Below, piece after piece: positions 49,401 through 59,829 of a stretch of 64,000 nt of DNA (within the stretch, counting starts at the first letter, position 1; the number at the start of each line of letters is the position of its first letter). Source of the DNA: Micropterus salmoides (lineage: Eukaryota > Chordata > Actinopteri > Centrarchiformes > Centrarchidae); assembly GCF_014851395.1 (NCBI RefSeq), contig NW_024040152.1, positions 17,151,308 through 17,215,307 of the forward strand. The letters are read 5' to 3'. The notes beneath the pieces were generated by a model, which ran no database searches, had not been told where the DNA came from, and saw nothing but the letters and a program-made list of their open reading frames with translations. A program made the position numbers and the translations under genes.

Positions 49401-52400
49401 AACTGGTGAGACTTTAAACCAGGGGTCTGCAAATAAGGCTGGCATCGGGCAAATGTTTTTCAAGCCGTTATATGGCGGGCCAGAATAAAGTCAAATTATT
49501 TCAAATCTTGTGAATGTATGTAGGTTGTAAGATCGATTCCAACTTACTGCAGATAATTTTTTTCTCCCACTTTTGAACATGCTCTCAATAAAGCTGCAGT
49601 GATGTGTGCGCGTTCCAGCGTTTGATCCGCATTCATAAACCTATGGACACTTATTTTAATTTCCCTGAGAAAATTCAGAGGAATCCGATCACGTTTAGTG
49701 ACGGCTTTTTCAGAGGTGTGTCAAGCAAGCCAGAGACTCTTTTGAATGTCCTTCAGAACTCTTCAAAGTAAAAGCTCTTAATAAACTCGACATGAAGCAT
49801 CGCTGCAAAAGACGTTCTTGCGCTTTTATTTTCATATCACTTAAGAGGAAGTGATTGTGAGAGTAACTGTAGCTGTCATTTTTTTTGATATTTCAGCACC
49901 ACCCGCTATCAATTTATTTTTTTTCCTGCTATCAAAGCAGATATTATTGCTGGCGGGCTGCCTATTGCCGACCACTGCTTTAAACCAATCTCCTACTTTT
50001 AAAAATATTTGGGTGTTTTTTTGGGTGGAAAAACAATGAGCTGTACAGCTAAATAGACAAAAAAATATCCATACACACGCTTTTACCTTGTAGGCCTGAA
50101 ACAATCTCCACAACATCTTCATACACCATCAGGGTAGCAGCTCTTTCGGGTAGCAGGTCCAGGCTGATGGATGAAAATACTGGAACACAAATAAAACCAC
50201 ACAAGTATACACACTCCATTAACTGGCTGAATAAATTCACAATCAGATAAGAAGCAAACTGCAACCTACCTGGCCACTTTACTGATCACTTTCGGACATA
50301 ACAAGTCATTAAACCATCTTTATACATTTTTAATAGTCCTGCTTTCCTCCTGTCTGTTGTACAAGACACAAGTCTGACACAGCAAACTGCAATTCTTTCC
50401 TCTTTCCTTCCTTCCTTTCACTCCTCCATTGTTCAGAGCTGGTAAGCGTGATAATCCAATTGGCCGCCATTCCGTTGGCTCATAATACCCTTCTCTCCCC
50501 AGTCCAGCTCCCTGCCACAACACACACACACACACACAGTACTGCAGCCTCTTGGGAGGTATTTTGTGTGCGAGTGTGTGTTAGTGAAAGGGAAGCTTAA
50601 GCAGCCCCCTTGCTGGGTTTTGGCATCTATTGTAATAAATTAGTAATGGAGCACTCCACTCATCATTTGCTCACACACCTGGCACAAACTCACACTATTT
50701 CCATTTCACACTAACAGACACATTTAACTGATCAATAACCTGCAAGCCAACACTCTGTGTTAGTCCTAAAATCTTAATTAAATTCAATGGGGCTTTATTG
50801 ACATGGGAAAAAATACATAAACACCACACACACACACAAACAAATACACACACCTACCAGGTAATCTAGAGGGACTCCAGGGCACAGAGTTTGGCACATA
50901 TCCCTGTTTGGTTGCGGTGACGACCAACGGTGTCCCAAGGCGGTAGGGGAAGCGCAGGTAGGTGTTGCCATCAGCTGATGAGGTTTCTGTGGTTACAGAA
51001 GTGTGGTTGGCGAAGAGCTGTATGGCGGCTCCTCCCAGGGGCTGGTGAGTGCTGGCATCGCTCAGGTGAACCTTCAGAGTCACCTCTGTGAACAAACAAG
51101 AGTGTTTACTGAGTCGGGTATATATATACCTGAGTGTTGGTGTGAAGAGACTGCAGGAAACTCAACCATAACAGGGCGTGATATACAGACACAAACACAG
51201 TGGTGTTATAATTACAGCTGTGTGAAAGACAGTCAATCTCTTTAACTGGGGTTTGTTTCAGTGCCAGGCCCTTTGCCTCCAATCCACAGAGATGGCGTTC
51301 CACATGCATTGCAAAGACACAGCCTTCTGACCATTTCCTGGACTTCTGCCAATGGCACTTCCCCTCTAAAACAATGGACCATTTCCCTCTCTGAAATAAG
51401 CCATGGACCAGACGGGAAAAACAACTGTAAAAAAAAGTACACACTGTTGATTGAAGAGAGGCTCACACTAACGGTGCCTACAGGCTGGAGGACAACAACA
51501 GTCGTACAAGGTCATTGCATGACACAAGGTGCGAGATGGGTCTGATGAAATATTGGTCGTATCCTGTTTCAGACTGATTTCTATTTATAGGATAGTAAAC
51601 TGAATATATTTGTGTTTTGGACTGTTGGTCGAACAATGCATTCAGTTCATCACCAGGGGCTGCCAGCATTTTTCACTGTTTGCTGACATTTTTAAGACAA
51701 AGTGATTAATCGAGAAAATTATCAGAAGATTATTTCATAATGAAAATAATCATTAGATATAGCCCTATAGAAAAAACATGCAAAAAGAGACATGTCATCC
51801 ACTCGCGACGTCCATCTGTGCTAGGGATGGATGTCGCTACTCAATACCTTTACAGTATTTACCAAAACAGCCCAGTGTCGAGTAGAATCAAAAAGTCTCC
51901 AGTCAAACCAGTACTGCAATCAATACTTTTTGTGACCAGATCGCGGCAAAAAATTACTGTTTGTATGGTTTTGTTTGCAGCCAAACACACAAGCAACAAA
52001 CTGACAGAAAGAGAAGAGCACGCCTTTTTTTCCCTTAAGTGCCTGCACCATAAACTGTATATAAAAAAAAAAAAGGCCTGCACGCGCCAAGTCTATGAAT
52101 GATTTTAACAACCACCTTCAGCTGCGGTCTCGGGCATGTTCGCCACTGTTGCAAGTTTATCGCCACAAGCTTGGCTTTCGGTTGGTTTCATCTTCTGGTA
52201 TCATTTAACACTTCTCTGTACATTTTTATTTGCTATTCACATCACTTGTCACTGATTGATCGCTGCATTCCATCACATCAATTAAACGCTTTTGTGGCGC
52301 AGCAGAGATCAGCTGATTTTACTTACGGAGCCTCCGTCTGCAGCTGCTTCAGGTGTAGCTGGTTTGAACGGCTGGACGTGCAGCCTCTCTTTACTTTGTT

Positions 52401-55400
52401 TGTGAGTCTTTAGTGTAGTTAAGAGACTTGGTTAAACAGACTCTTTACTCATTTTATACTTGTTACGGTGGTTTTTGGAGGAGGTTTGCGACTCACCGAT
52501 AAAGGAAAAGCACTCGGGAGATCTTTCAATTCAGTTTATTGATTGAAAGTTAACAAAATAATTTTCCGTTGCTTACTTTCAACACACGAATCAGAAATAT
52601 ACCTTTAATTTGTTTCCCACAACTTATTTGGTCACTAAACTATTTTACTCTCCTCTCTCATTCAAATATTAAAAAAACTCCCAAGCTGTAGTCTTTCTCC
52701 TTATGGGCTAATACTACCAGTGAGGATGACCTAATAGAGAGTCTAAGTCCCTCCCCTTCCAGTAGACCACCATGGGAACTTATTTCGGAAAAATATTGTA
52801 CGGTAGTCAATGGCAAGGGACAACAAATATTTTGATCCCATTTGAATTGTGCCCTGAATTAGACATATATTTCTCAATTTAAAATAGCAATTTCTGGTAA
52901 AACTGTTGAGGTACAAGACTGTGAAAATACATAACTGCAAAGACCACAAACCCAAAAGTCGCGTATGTGACATTGTAACTGTTTCTATCAGTGACTGAAG
53001 CTAATGTTACTGAAGCCAACGTCAAAAAACTTACATGAGAAGATGATGGGATAAAGGACCAGGAGTCGTTGGATTAAACACATGAGGTGAGATATATTTT
53101 TGCGTGGAACATAGCTATCTAGCTAGACTGCTAATAGCTAGTTATCTAGCTATTAGCAATCAAGCAATGAACGTTAGCTAGCATTACCGCGCTAACATGT
53201 TGGTGACGTACATTGTGCGAGACGAGAGATGTAGTTCACTGAACGGTTTTCAATCAAAACTAAATGTAACTTTACTATTTTATGACAAACTGCAACTTTC
53301 TTGACTTGCAAAATTTATTTTTAAATTGACTAACGTGTAATTCAGGGCTCAATTCCAACGGGACAAAAAGATAAGTTGCTCTCACCATTGGTAGCCATAG
53401 GTGGCATTTTATGCAAGGTAGCGAATGAAGTACTCTATTGGTATCGGGATAACTTTAAGGGTACTGGTTTTGGTACTGGTATCGTAAAATTTTAAATGAT
53501 ACCCAACCCAAGTACAATATTTGCCTGATTTGTGTCAGTGGCAGAAATACCTCAAATTGTACTAAAGTACAGAACTGGAGTAAATGTAACTTCAAACAAT
53601 GTATTGAGACACACACACACACCTAACTATGTGCTACTCTGCAGAGAGCCAGCTGAAACACTGTGAGGTTCATTTTATAACAAACGAAAGGTCGGTTTCG
53701 GCTTTACATCCCAAAGGTATGATAAAAACAAACTTGGTACAAAAACACTATAATTAAATATCAACATAATCGCACGGCTTTCTCACTCTGTCTTTGCACA
53801 CACAAAAACGTAAACCACGTTTGATCATTGGCTGCTGGCTGAACCATGGTGACCTTTCAATTAAGGCTGAAAGGTTCACTCCCTCTCCTCTTCCCTGACC
53901 TAAACAAGCCCACCTCCCCCAGTACCGACTGCAAATGAATTTTGTAGTAACTCGTTCTTGTAACCCCACCCTCTCCGTGACACACACACACACACGCTAA
54001 CACATATATAACCCCTGGCTAGACAAATCCCCCTCCCCCCTACACTCAGGGATCCTGCGGTCACAGAGGAACCACTGACAAATCTGGTAAGAGTTCAGCC
54101 TGAGTGCAGGCTGGCTCCCCCTAAAAGCAGAGCACTGCACCAAATGATACCTCTGCATGGGTGGAAGTTATGTGGTGCTTTGTGGGCGATGAGGTTTGGC
54201 AGAGCAATGTGTTAATCTCAAACCAAACACATCATTACTCCGAGAGGTCTGGTGTTAAGATCTGCTCTGTGGCTGCTTTCTGACCCTTCACTTCACCCCC
54301 CTGTATTACATTTGCACCGTCACAACAGAGGATTGGAAAACAAAAAGAAGACTAGGTTTCCCATTGACAGAAACTCTCTATTGCGTTAAGATTTGGTGGA
54401 GATCATGACCTCACTTCCTGCCCCACTCCCAGTGATATGTTGTAAGGAGTACCAGCTGTGCTCACTTTAAAAGTGACTCCCCTGGGAGACTCCAGACTGA
54501 CAGATGCAACAGTCCCCTCCCGATCCTCATCTAATAAATCACTTCTGTTGTGGCATCATTGTTAAACAAGCTAGGAGTCTCATCTCTGCTCCAACACACA
54601 GGAGAGAAGACGATATGCCTGAAGAATGACCAAACACCTTAATTCTGCAGCTAAACCAGTACCTCTATAACTGCTCCTCACTGTATTGACTCCTCATCTG
54701 TGTGTATTAGGTACCATATGAGGGATAAAGGCATCAAAGAGTTTTGCTTGACCAACGCTGCAATCTCAGACCAATTATCCCAGGCAACAGCAGCCAAAGC
54801 AGCAGGGTGGTTGTGTGTGTTTGTATTAGAGTACAAAGAGATAAACCCAATACAGGAAGACAGAATCACTGTGTGTAGGTTTTTCAGCCCACTACAGCTT
54901 GAGTTAACGCATGTTTTGTGTTTTCATCAGAAGTTACAAGGAGGCAAAGCATTTCTGCACCATAAAAGTGAAGTGTGACAAACTGGAAATGCATGGTATG
55001 GCTGGCCTCCATTGGGTGTGTGAAGGGGGTTTGGTGTTCTTCCAGACAGGAGGGAGAAACAGATGCTTTCTGCACACGAGTGGAAAGCTTGCTTACACAC
55101 AACATCCAGTAGCCTATAACAGTCGCAGTGCTGACTGCTCGTTAGACTAAGTAGCTATCACAAGTTACTGGAGTTTGACGTGATGTCAGTGAAAAAAAAA
55201 CAAAAAACATTTGTTTATAATGAAGAAACAAACACAAAGTGCGTTTCCATTCACCTGTTTTTATGTGCATTTTTAATTTGCCCACAAAAAAACCTTAAGT
55301 TTGGCTGAGGTAGAAACGTTGGTGTATCAATAAAAGCAAAATATGACTACGTGCACTACATACAAACTTAGTGAATAGATCATAACTAGGGCTGCAACTA

Positions 55401-58400
55401 ACAATTATTTTCATTGTTGATAAATTTTTTGGTTGTTTAGTCTTAAAGGGTCAAAATGTTCACAAATTTCAATCAGTGTTTCCCAAAGATGACGTCTTCA
55501 AATGTCTTGTTTTGTCCACAACCTAAATATATTCAGTTTACAGTCATATAGGAGTAAATAAACCTGAATATATTCATATTTAAGAAGCTGGAATGAGAGG
55601 GGAAAACATCTTAATTACTTGAACAGATTAATCAATTAATTGTCACAGCTCCAATTAGGGCTGCAACTAATAATTATTTACATTTAGATTAATCCGTCAA
55701 TTATTTTCAAAATTTATAATTTAGTCTATAAAATATCAAAACATGCTCATCACAATTTGCCAGAGCACAAAGTCCCGTCTTCTAATTGCTTCTTTTGACA
55801 AACAGTCCAAAACCCAGACTTTTCATTTACTATCATAAATGACAAAGAAAAGCAGCAAATCCTTACATTTAGGAAGATGAAGCCAGCAAATGTTTGATAG
55901 TTTTCCTTTAAAAAATGACTGAAATGATGAATCGCTTATCAAAATAGTTGATAATTATTTTTTTTCCATAATCAACTAATCGTTGCAGCTCTATCCAAAT
56001 TGTCTAAAGGCTACATGAAGCATGTGACTTAAACGTGACTGTATCCTTTCTCAATTCTAATACATGAAAAACATAAATGCCATATTTCCATTGCGTTTTG
56101 GTCACGGTTTTCTACCTCATCACCTCGAAACGCCCCCTAAATAATTAAAGGCACTGGACTGGTGAAAATACCCAATAATGAAATTTGTTTGGTTTCAAAG
56201 TCTTCAACAAACCACAATAATACTGTACGTAAGACAGCAACGAAAACAGGGGCAACACAAATGACTTCTTTCACCATCTCAAGCAGAAGCACATGGCTGA
56301 GCAAGAGAGGAGCCAGAAATCATGTGACAAGAGTGCAAGAGCTCTTGTCACAGAGTTTTTAAATTGCTGAAACTTGCAAGTTGTTTAAATAATGAAAATG
56401 TATAGTAAAATGTTTTTTGGTGGTATTTTATCATATATTTACAACAAAAAGAAAACGATGTACTGTAAGGATCTGAGTCTCCAACAGACTGTTGTTTGTG
56501 TTTCTGGATGTAATAACTTCAACCACAGCAAAAGAAAACACACAGACTGAAGCCATTTGTTTACTATTCAGACAAACAACAAACATCTGATTCTCAGTGT
56601 GGTGAATGTGCTAAAAAAAAAGGGAAAATAAAAGAAAGAGAACTTTTAAATATGTTATAGAAACAAAATGAGGCACACACTAAAAAGTTAATGAGATAAA
56701 GTATGAATCACCAACAGGGACAAGGGGGAAAGAATGGCGTGTCACAACATGCAACATGTGGAAACGCAAGAGGCAAATCAAAGCATGGTTTAAAAAATAA
56801 ATAAAAGCAGACACACTCGTATTTGTTGAACTAAAGCTCTGCATTTATAAATAAAGACTTCCAAATTGGTGTTCAGCCTGCTATTTTCTCTCATCTGGAT
56901 TAACAGTAAGATTAGATAGCGATGGTCAATCCCATTAACTCAGCAGGGGACCCAGCAATTGGGTTACATCATCATGTGTCCGCTTTAAGTCTGGAGAGCA
57001 AATGGACTCTTCATCTTACTCCAGTAAATATTCCAATCTGCATACTGTACTTCATACCATTACTGGTTCTGCTCTTTGGCTCTCCCTTAATACTATCCTT
57101 TCTCATGTTCTCTGTTAGCACTCACACCAGTATCTCGTGATCGACATCAAGCTTGGCTAACTGGTGACAATGTGATGTGATTGGTCTACTTCCTGGCAGC
57201 CCTTGTCCAGCTCCAGCGAATGTTTGTCTACTGGAGATGCAATGCCATGCCTGTTATGGGCAGCAGTAATATGAGTGAGATCTATAGCTACGGAAAGATT
57301 GTCTGTCTGGCTCCACTCATCCTTGTTGTCTGCTGGACAGACCAGAAGAAGTCCTCAGTATCGACCTGAACACACTCACCCGGGAGACAACTGAAGGTCA
57401 ACCTGAGGCAAAGTGAACACCAGTGAAAGAGCGTGAGAAAGAAAGGAGAAAACAGAGCGCAGAAAGAGACCAGGACAACTTCAAAGCACCACAATCTTGT
57501 GAATTATCATCGCAATTATACCTTGTTCTTTACGACAGCTTGTGAATATTTTCATGACGCAGATAATAGGCTACCTGGCGCAAAGCCTTAAAGCAGAACT
57601 ACTTCAAACACCCCTGAACTAATCTGAATATCAGGAACTAACTTGAAAATTGAGAAAAATCAGTGTTTCATTTTCAGTCCCTGACTGATTTACAGAAATA
57701 TTTACTGGATGTTTACATTCATACGTCTACTGTAAACACAGCGGTAGTGAGGACCAAGGTAGGCCAGCCAAAAACATAACCCGTGTGCGCGCGCGTGCTT
57801 ATGCATATAAGTGAGAGATAAAGGTGATGGATAAAACAGATGTGGCTCCACTTCAGAAGTTACTTTGACAGTAGTGAGCTTTGAAGTAGGTGACTGAAGG
57901 AGATGCCAACAGATTACTGAAATTCATGCTGGCTTTTGAAACTTTGCATGTGCATGTGTAAAGATGAGTTGAAATCATTTGGTTGATTAATCAGTTATCA
58001 ATCAACAGAAAATTAATCTGCAAACATTAAATTACTTTTAAAGCAAAAAAATGCAAAGAACACAATCGTGCCCACTTTTTTAATTGTAAACATAGCTGTT
58101 TTTATGATAATAAATTGACTAGTTTGAGGTTTAGGACTGTGAGTTGGACAAAATAAACAATCTGAATATGTCAACTTAGGCTCTGGGTAATTGTGACAAG
58201 CATTTTCCAGTATTTTCTAACATTTTACTGACTCATTACTTGATTAATCAAGAAGATAATCTGGATATCAATGGACGTCAATGGAGTTGGGCCGTGGGAC
58301 ACCTGAACCAGGTGGTCTCCCTCTTCCCACACAGACACATAACTTACAAAGAAAGTGTTTCCTGAAATGTTCCAACTAGAAATGACAAATCACAGCAGCT

Positions 58401-58828
58401 GCTACCTTTCTGGACAATATGAGGGCATGTTTTCAGTCACTACCACTAACAAAGAATTAGACACAGATATGACTACGTCAGGTTTAAAAACAGTTGGTAT
58501 AAAAATGTTATTTAGGGGAATAAAACCAGGCTGGATAGCAACCATTTTCGGATAAGTTTTCGTGCTCTCTTACTGCAGCTAACTTGCTAACGTTAGCCAA
58601 GTTTAGGTCACATCAGTATCGTAGCAGGCTAGCGGCACCATTGGCTACCAAAATAGCCAGCTAACTCGCCTTTTTTTGGCAAAGCGAGCCGATAAAAATG
58701 TTTAAAACACTTTTACCTTCCGTGGCGGTGTCCTCCGGTATTGTTTTGGTGGTAGCTTTGGGGATAAGGTATCCCAAAAGGCAGAGCACAATCGCAGCGG
58801 TTCTTCTCCGGTCCACAGCCCGCATCAT
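32628..58828 (-). CDS. fam171a1: FAM171A1 single-pass membrane protein, 9 exons
   Basis: This is a type I plasma-membrane protein of the FAM171 family (astroprincin); roles in cytoskeleton and cell shape are reported, but the molecular activity is unclear. Coding exons are 58828-58717, 51085-50858, 50179-50087, 43778-43620, 42949-42773, 36027-35911, 35649-35535, 34675-34558 and 34190-32628. They total 2682 nt, or 893 aa plus stop, against about 890 in human. Exon 1 gives a signal peptide (IVLCLLGYLIPKA). The ectodomain has VTLKVHLSDASTHQP, YVPNSVPWSPSRLP, LDLLPERAATLMVYED and YIAPQLGYWVAAMSP, with several N-x-T sites. The membrane segment, about residues 307-333, is YHTVFLLAILGGMALILL onward. 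The long cytoplasmic tail is mostly one exon, with MSRSVDHLERP, LPHPRAWFVSLDGRSNAH, AYTQLVYVDD and the conserved EERPLLAFNLK end. Introns 1, 3 and 5 are large and full of transposons. Confidence 0.95.
37769..37842. repeat. (GT)37 microsatellite
   Basis: A pure GT run of 74 bases, preceded by interrupted GTGTGTTT, lies in fam171a1 intron 5. It is likely highly polymorphic and can adopt Z-DNA. Confidence 0.97.
38942..39290 (+). pseudogene. PIF/Harbinger transposase N-terminal remnant
   Basis: An ATG at 38942 opens a short frame (MAERRRGRRNVLQTMDDSEL, then YRLDRAGIMFVTY and stop). A second frame from 39102 continues the same protein type: MKVITTLRYLATGKMQQCIS and then SEPLIVSQFIPFP, with LQAQKTAFMNIAGFPGV at the end. 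The catalytic DDE part is deleted, so it cannot be active. It is related to the HARBI1 family. Confidence 0.7.
39239..39451 (-). pseudogene. Harbinger Myb/SANT-like accessory protein, N-terminal piece
   Basis: The minus frame from the ATG at 39451 reads MESKPRRARKPNWTEEQCLL, then AQLVDEHKAILKGNFRLGVT and KKQTWERIAQTI, a Myb/SANT-like domain as in the second gene of Harbinger elements. At its 3' end (about 39290) the frame runs into antisense transposase sequence, so the rest of the gene was lost in the same deletion that removed the transposase catalytic region. Confidence 0.65.
39620..41622 (+). mobile_element. CR1/Rex1/L2-group LINE, 5' truncated
   Basis: Three consecutive plus-strand frames (about 39794-40135, 40345-40683, 40644-41432), each in a different frame, form a reverse-transcriptase region: LQFAYRKNRSVEDAISFALN, then GSPQGCILIPLLFTLYIHDL, then the catalytic YADD at 40752-40763. 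The C-terminal stretch (LPSGRRYRSVKRSTDRHFNS, FFPP) is typical of this fish LINE type. It has no endonuclease domain, so it is 5' truncated. It ends with GCTAATAAAGTGAATCTGAA and then a GT microsatellite. The exact clade is uncertain. Confidence 0.8.
41627..41684. repeat. (GT)29 microsatellite at LINE tail
   Basis: A pure GT run of 58 bases follows the LINE 3' end (TGAATCTGAATATATA). It probably grew from the simple-sequence tail of the insertion. Confidence 0.97.
43387..43420. repeat. (CA)17 microsatellite
   Basis: A CA run follows a CGCGCGCG-like stretch in fam171a1 intron 4. It adjoins a purine-rich tract at about 42960-43200. Confidence 0.95.
43867..44859. mobile_element. Fold-back element with about 330-bp inverted arms
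   Basis: The arms at about 43867-44190 and 44508-44840 are inverted copies: GTGCGAGGTCCCTATTGAA at the left matches the complement of TTCAATAGGGACCTCGCAC at 44822-44840. Both arms read the same words in opposite orientation (for example a stretch translating as FRAWAWQNDSLAPPRKL in each). The right end continues to GTGCTCGGGCCCTAAT; the equivalent left terminus is missing. A 315-bp spacer contains a perfect 16-bp hairpin at 44230-44264. The sequence style matches a known abundant fish MITE type (GGGCCCGAGCAC end), whose superfamily I do not assign. It lies in fam171a1 intron 3. Confidence 0.75.
44890..47365 (+). mobile_element. Decayed DIRS-like retrotransposon, 5' truncated
   Basis: The plus strand carries, in several shifted frames, reverse transcriptase (YSRYFLIPKKGSSSLRPILD; DIYPAHRKFLRFAHQ; YLDD at 45337-45348 followed at once by a stop), then RNase H-like text (VKTDNSTVVSYINRQGG at about 45970) and then tyrosine-recombinase-like text from about 46615 (DKGRAFSKVKVYLAAISACH; later EEERLNTLCPVRTPQVYVSR). 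It ends with TCAAAGAACTGGGGATTACG, like the terminal repeat of fish DIRS elements. The gag region is missing and the recombinase catalytic end is cut. It directly follows the fold-back element. Confidence 0.8.
47366..49411. other. fam171a1 intron 3, unassigned sequence
   Basis: No exon or named repeat is recognised here. A strongly pyrimidine-rich tract (CT-rich on plus) at about 48130-48350 produces spurious open frames on both strands. A short TG/TCTG repeat lies at about 48703-48732. Confidence 0.4.
49420..49977. mobile_element. hAT-like MITE with 8-bp target duplication
   Basis: The element starts CAGGGGTCTGCAAATAAGG and ends TTGCCGACCACTG, giving imperfect inverted ends of hAT type. The same 8 bases, CTTTAAAC, flank it at 49412-49419 and 49978-49985, the target-duplication size of hAT elements. 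It is 558 bp with no transposase. It is homologous to the fragment at the left edge of the window. It lies in fam171a1 intron 3. Confidence 0.85.
51696..51768. mobile_element. Dispersed MITE, 'agggctgcaact' family (copy C, partial)
   Basis: Only one end is present: AAGTGATTAATCGAGAAAATTATC through AATGAAAATAATCATTAGAT and ATAGCCCTAT, matching the right ends of the other copies. It lies in fam171a1 intron 1. Confidence 0.55.
51822..53512. mobile_element. Possible TIR-bounded element ('tagggatggg' ends)
   Basis: The left boundary CTAGGGATGGATGTCGCTAC and the complement of the right boundary (TTGGGTTGGGTATCATTTAA) both look like the diverged terminus of a fish repeat that begins TAGGGATGGGTATCG. 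The 1.7 kb between has no transposase I can recognise. The link between the two ends is weak and they could belong to separate fragments. Confidence 0.3.
53513..55385. other. fam171a1 intron 1, unassigned sequence
   Basis: Nothing recognisable as exon or mobile element is seen. Short CA runs (about 53609-53621, 53981-53995) and a C-rich stretch at 54027-54040 are present. Confidence 0.35.
55386..55653. mobile_element. Dispersed MITE, 'agggctgcaact' family (copy D)
   Basis: The copy begins TAGGGCTGCAACTAACAATTA and ends GATTAATCAATTAATTGTCACAGCTCC. Family words such as GTCTTGTTTTGTCCACAACC and AATATATTCAGTTTACAGTC lie inside. It is immediately followed by another copy. Confidence 0.75.
55656..55996. 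mobile_element. Dispersed MITE, 'agggctgcaact' family (copy E)
   Basis: The copy begins TAGGGCTGCAACTAATAATTA and ends AATCAACTAATCGTTGCAGCTCT, forming clear inverted ends. The interior has the CCAAAACCCAGA word. It sits in tandem, and in the same orientation, with the preceding copy. Confidence 0.75.
57960..58260. mobile_element. Dispersed MITE, 'agggctgcaact' family (copy F, diverged)
   Basis: The start TTGGTTGATTAATCAGTTATC and the end GATTAATCAAGAAGATAATCTGG keep the AATC-rich signature and an interior GGACAAAATAAACAATCTGAATATG word. The extreme termini are lost. It lies in fam171a1 intron 1 close to exon 1. Confidence 0.45.
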
Positions 58829-59240
58829 TGCAGATGTGTGTCTCAACGCAAACGGTTAAAAAAAAAAAAAAGTAGGAACCAAATCTTTTGCTTTTACAAA
58901 CTCAGTGACCGGCCACATCTGCGTACACTTGGTTTGTTCCACAAAGGAGGCGATACTCCATGTTTAGCAGCATCAACAATCCGAGGTTTTCTCCTGTAAA
59001 GCCGTGTTTCTCCTGTCCCGTTGTGCATCCCCAGCCCCTTTTGCCGCTCGGTCGCTTTTTTCATCGACGGGCCAGGGTCAGAGAGAAAGACTGCCTCATT
59101 CCTCTGAGCCACATGCCCCAGAACAGCACCAACAGGCGGCTTCTTCCACAAGCAGCACCGCTAACATCTGTGGACCTCCGGCGCCACCTGCCAGCCAAAC
59201 AATGGAAAAGTTTCTTCCTGCTTTTTAATTGCTGTTTTGT
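58829..59240 (-). promoter_or_regulatory. fam171a1: fam171a1 5' UTR and promoter region
   Basis: Upstream of the fam171a1 ATG (58828, minus) there is an A/T run at 58860-58871 and then sequence richer in G+C and CpG to about 59220, the likely start-site region. It is inferred from position and composition; the transcription start is not visible. Confidence 0.4.
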
Positions 59241-59465
59241 CAAAAATCAAATTCACTGCACAAAACTCTTAAACACAAAATGCCATTCTATTAATTTTAC
59301 ACTAAAATATGGAGTCCCAATACTGACAAATTGTAATAAAGGCTATCAGACAAGTCCAAACTATAACCACATACATAGATTAGTGAAATTAAAATGACAC
59401 ATATAAAGCTTTATAATAAGCTTTTTGTTTCCTTAACCACCAGACAGTTGATCAAATAAATTAAA

Positions 59466-59525
59466 AAGTATTAAGATAAGATAAGATAAGAAAACCTTTA
59501 TTTGTCCCACAGTGGGGAAATTGCG
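59466..59525. repeat. LINE/SINE 3' tail remnant, (AAGAT)n
   Basis: AAGATAAGATAAGATAAG is followed by AAAACCTTTATTTGTCCCAC and AGTGGGGAAATTG, the common tail of fish Rex1-type retroposons read from the opposite strand. Only the tail is present. Confidence 0.55.
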
Positions 59526-59829
59526 GTATTATTTCTTCTTTTATTTTTTCCCACTCCATTGTAATTGTTTAACTACTAATATTGTTTATTGAAGTATTCA
59601 GTTATAGTTTTACTTGTGTAATAACCTTTTATTAAACTTTGGCAGTTAAAAATATGACTGAAATAAACATATCAATATATTATATTGTTAGTTAAATTAT
59701 TAAATTTAAGTGGAAAGAAGAAAAATAAAGCTTCTGTTGGTTAGGAAAAAAAACACATGTACAACTAATAGCCTACTAAAACTTACATTCTTTACTTTTA
59801 CTCTTCTTATTGATTTATTCAGCTATAAA

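Noticed and set aside
51106..51545. Open frames on both strands beside fam171a1 exon 2
   Set aside because: They lie in intron 1 next to the exon acceptor, lack similarity to FAM171 proteins and have no splice-consistent role.
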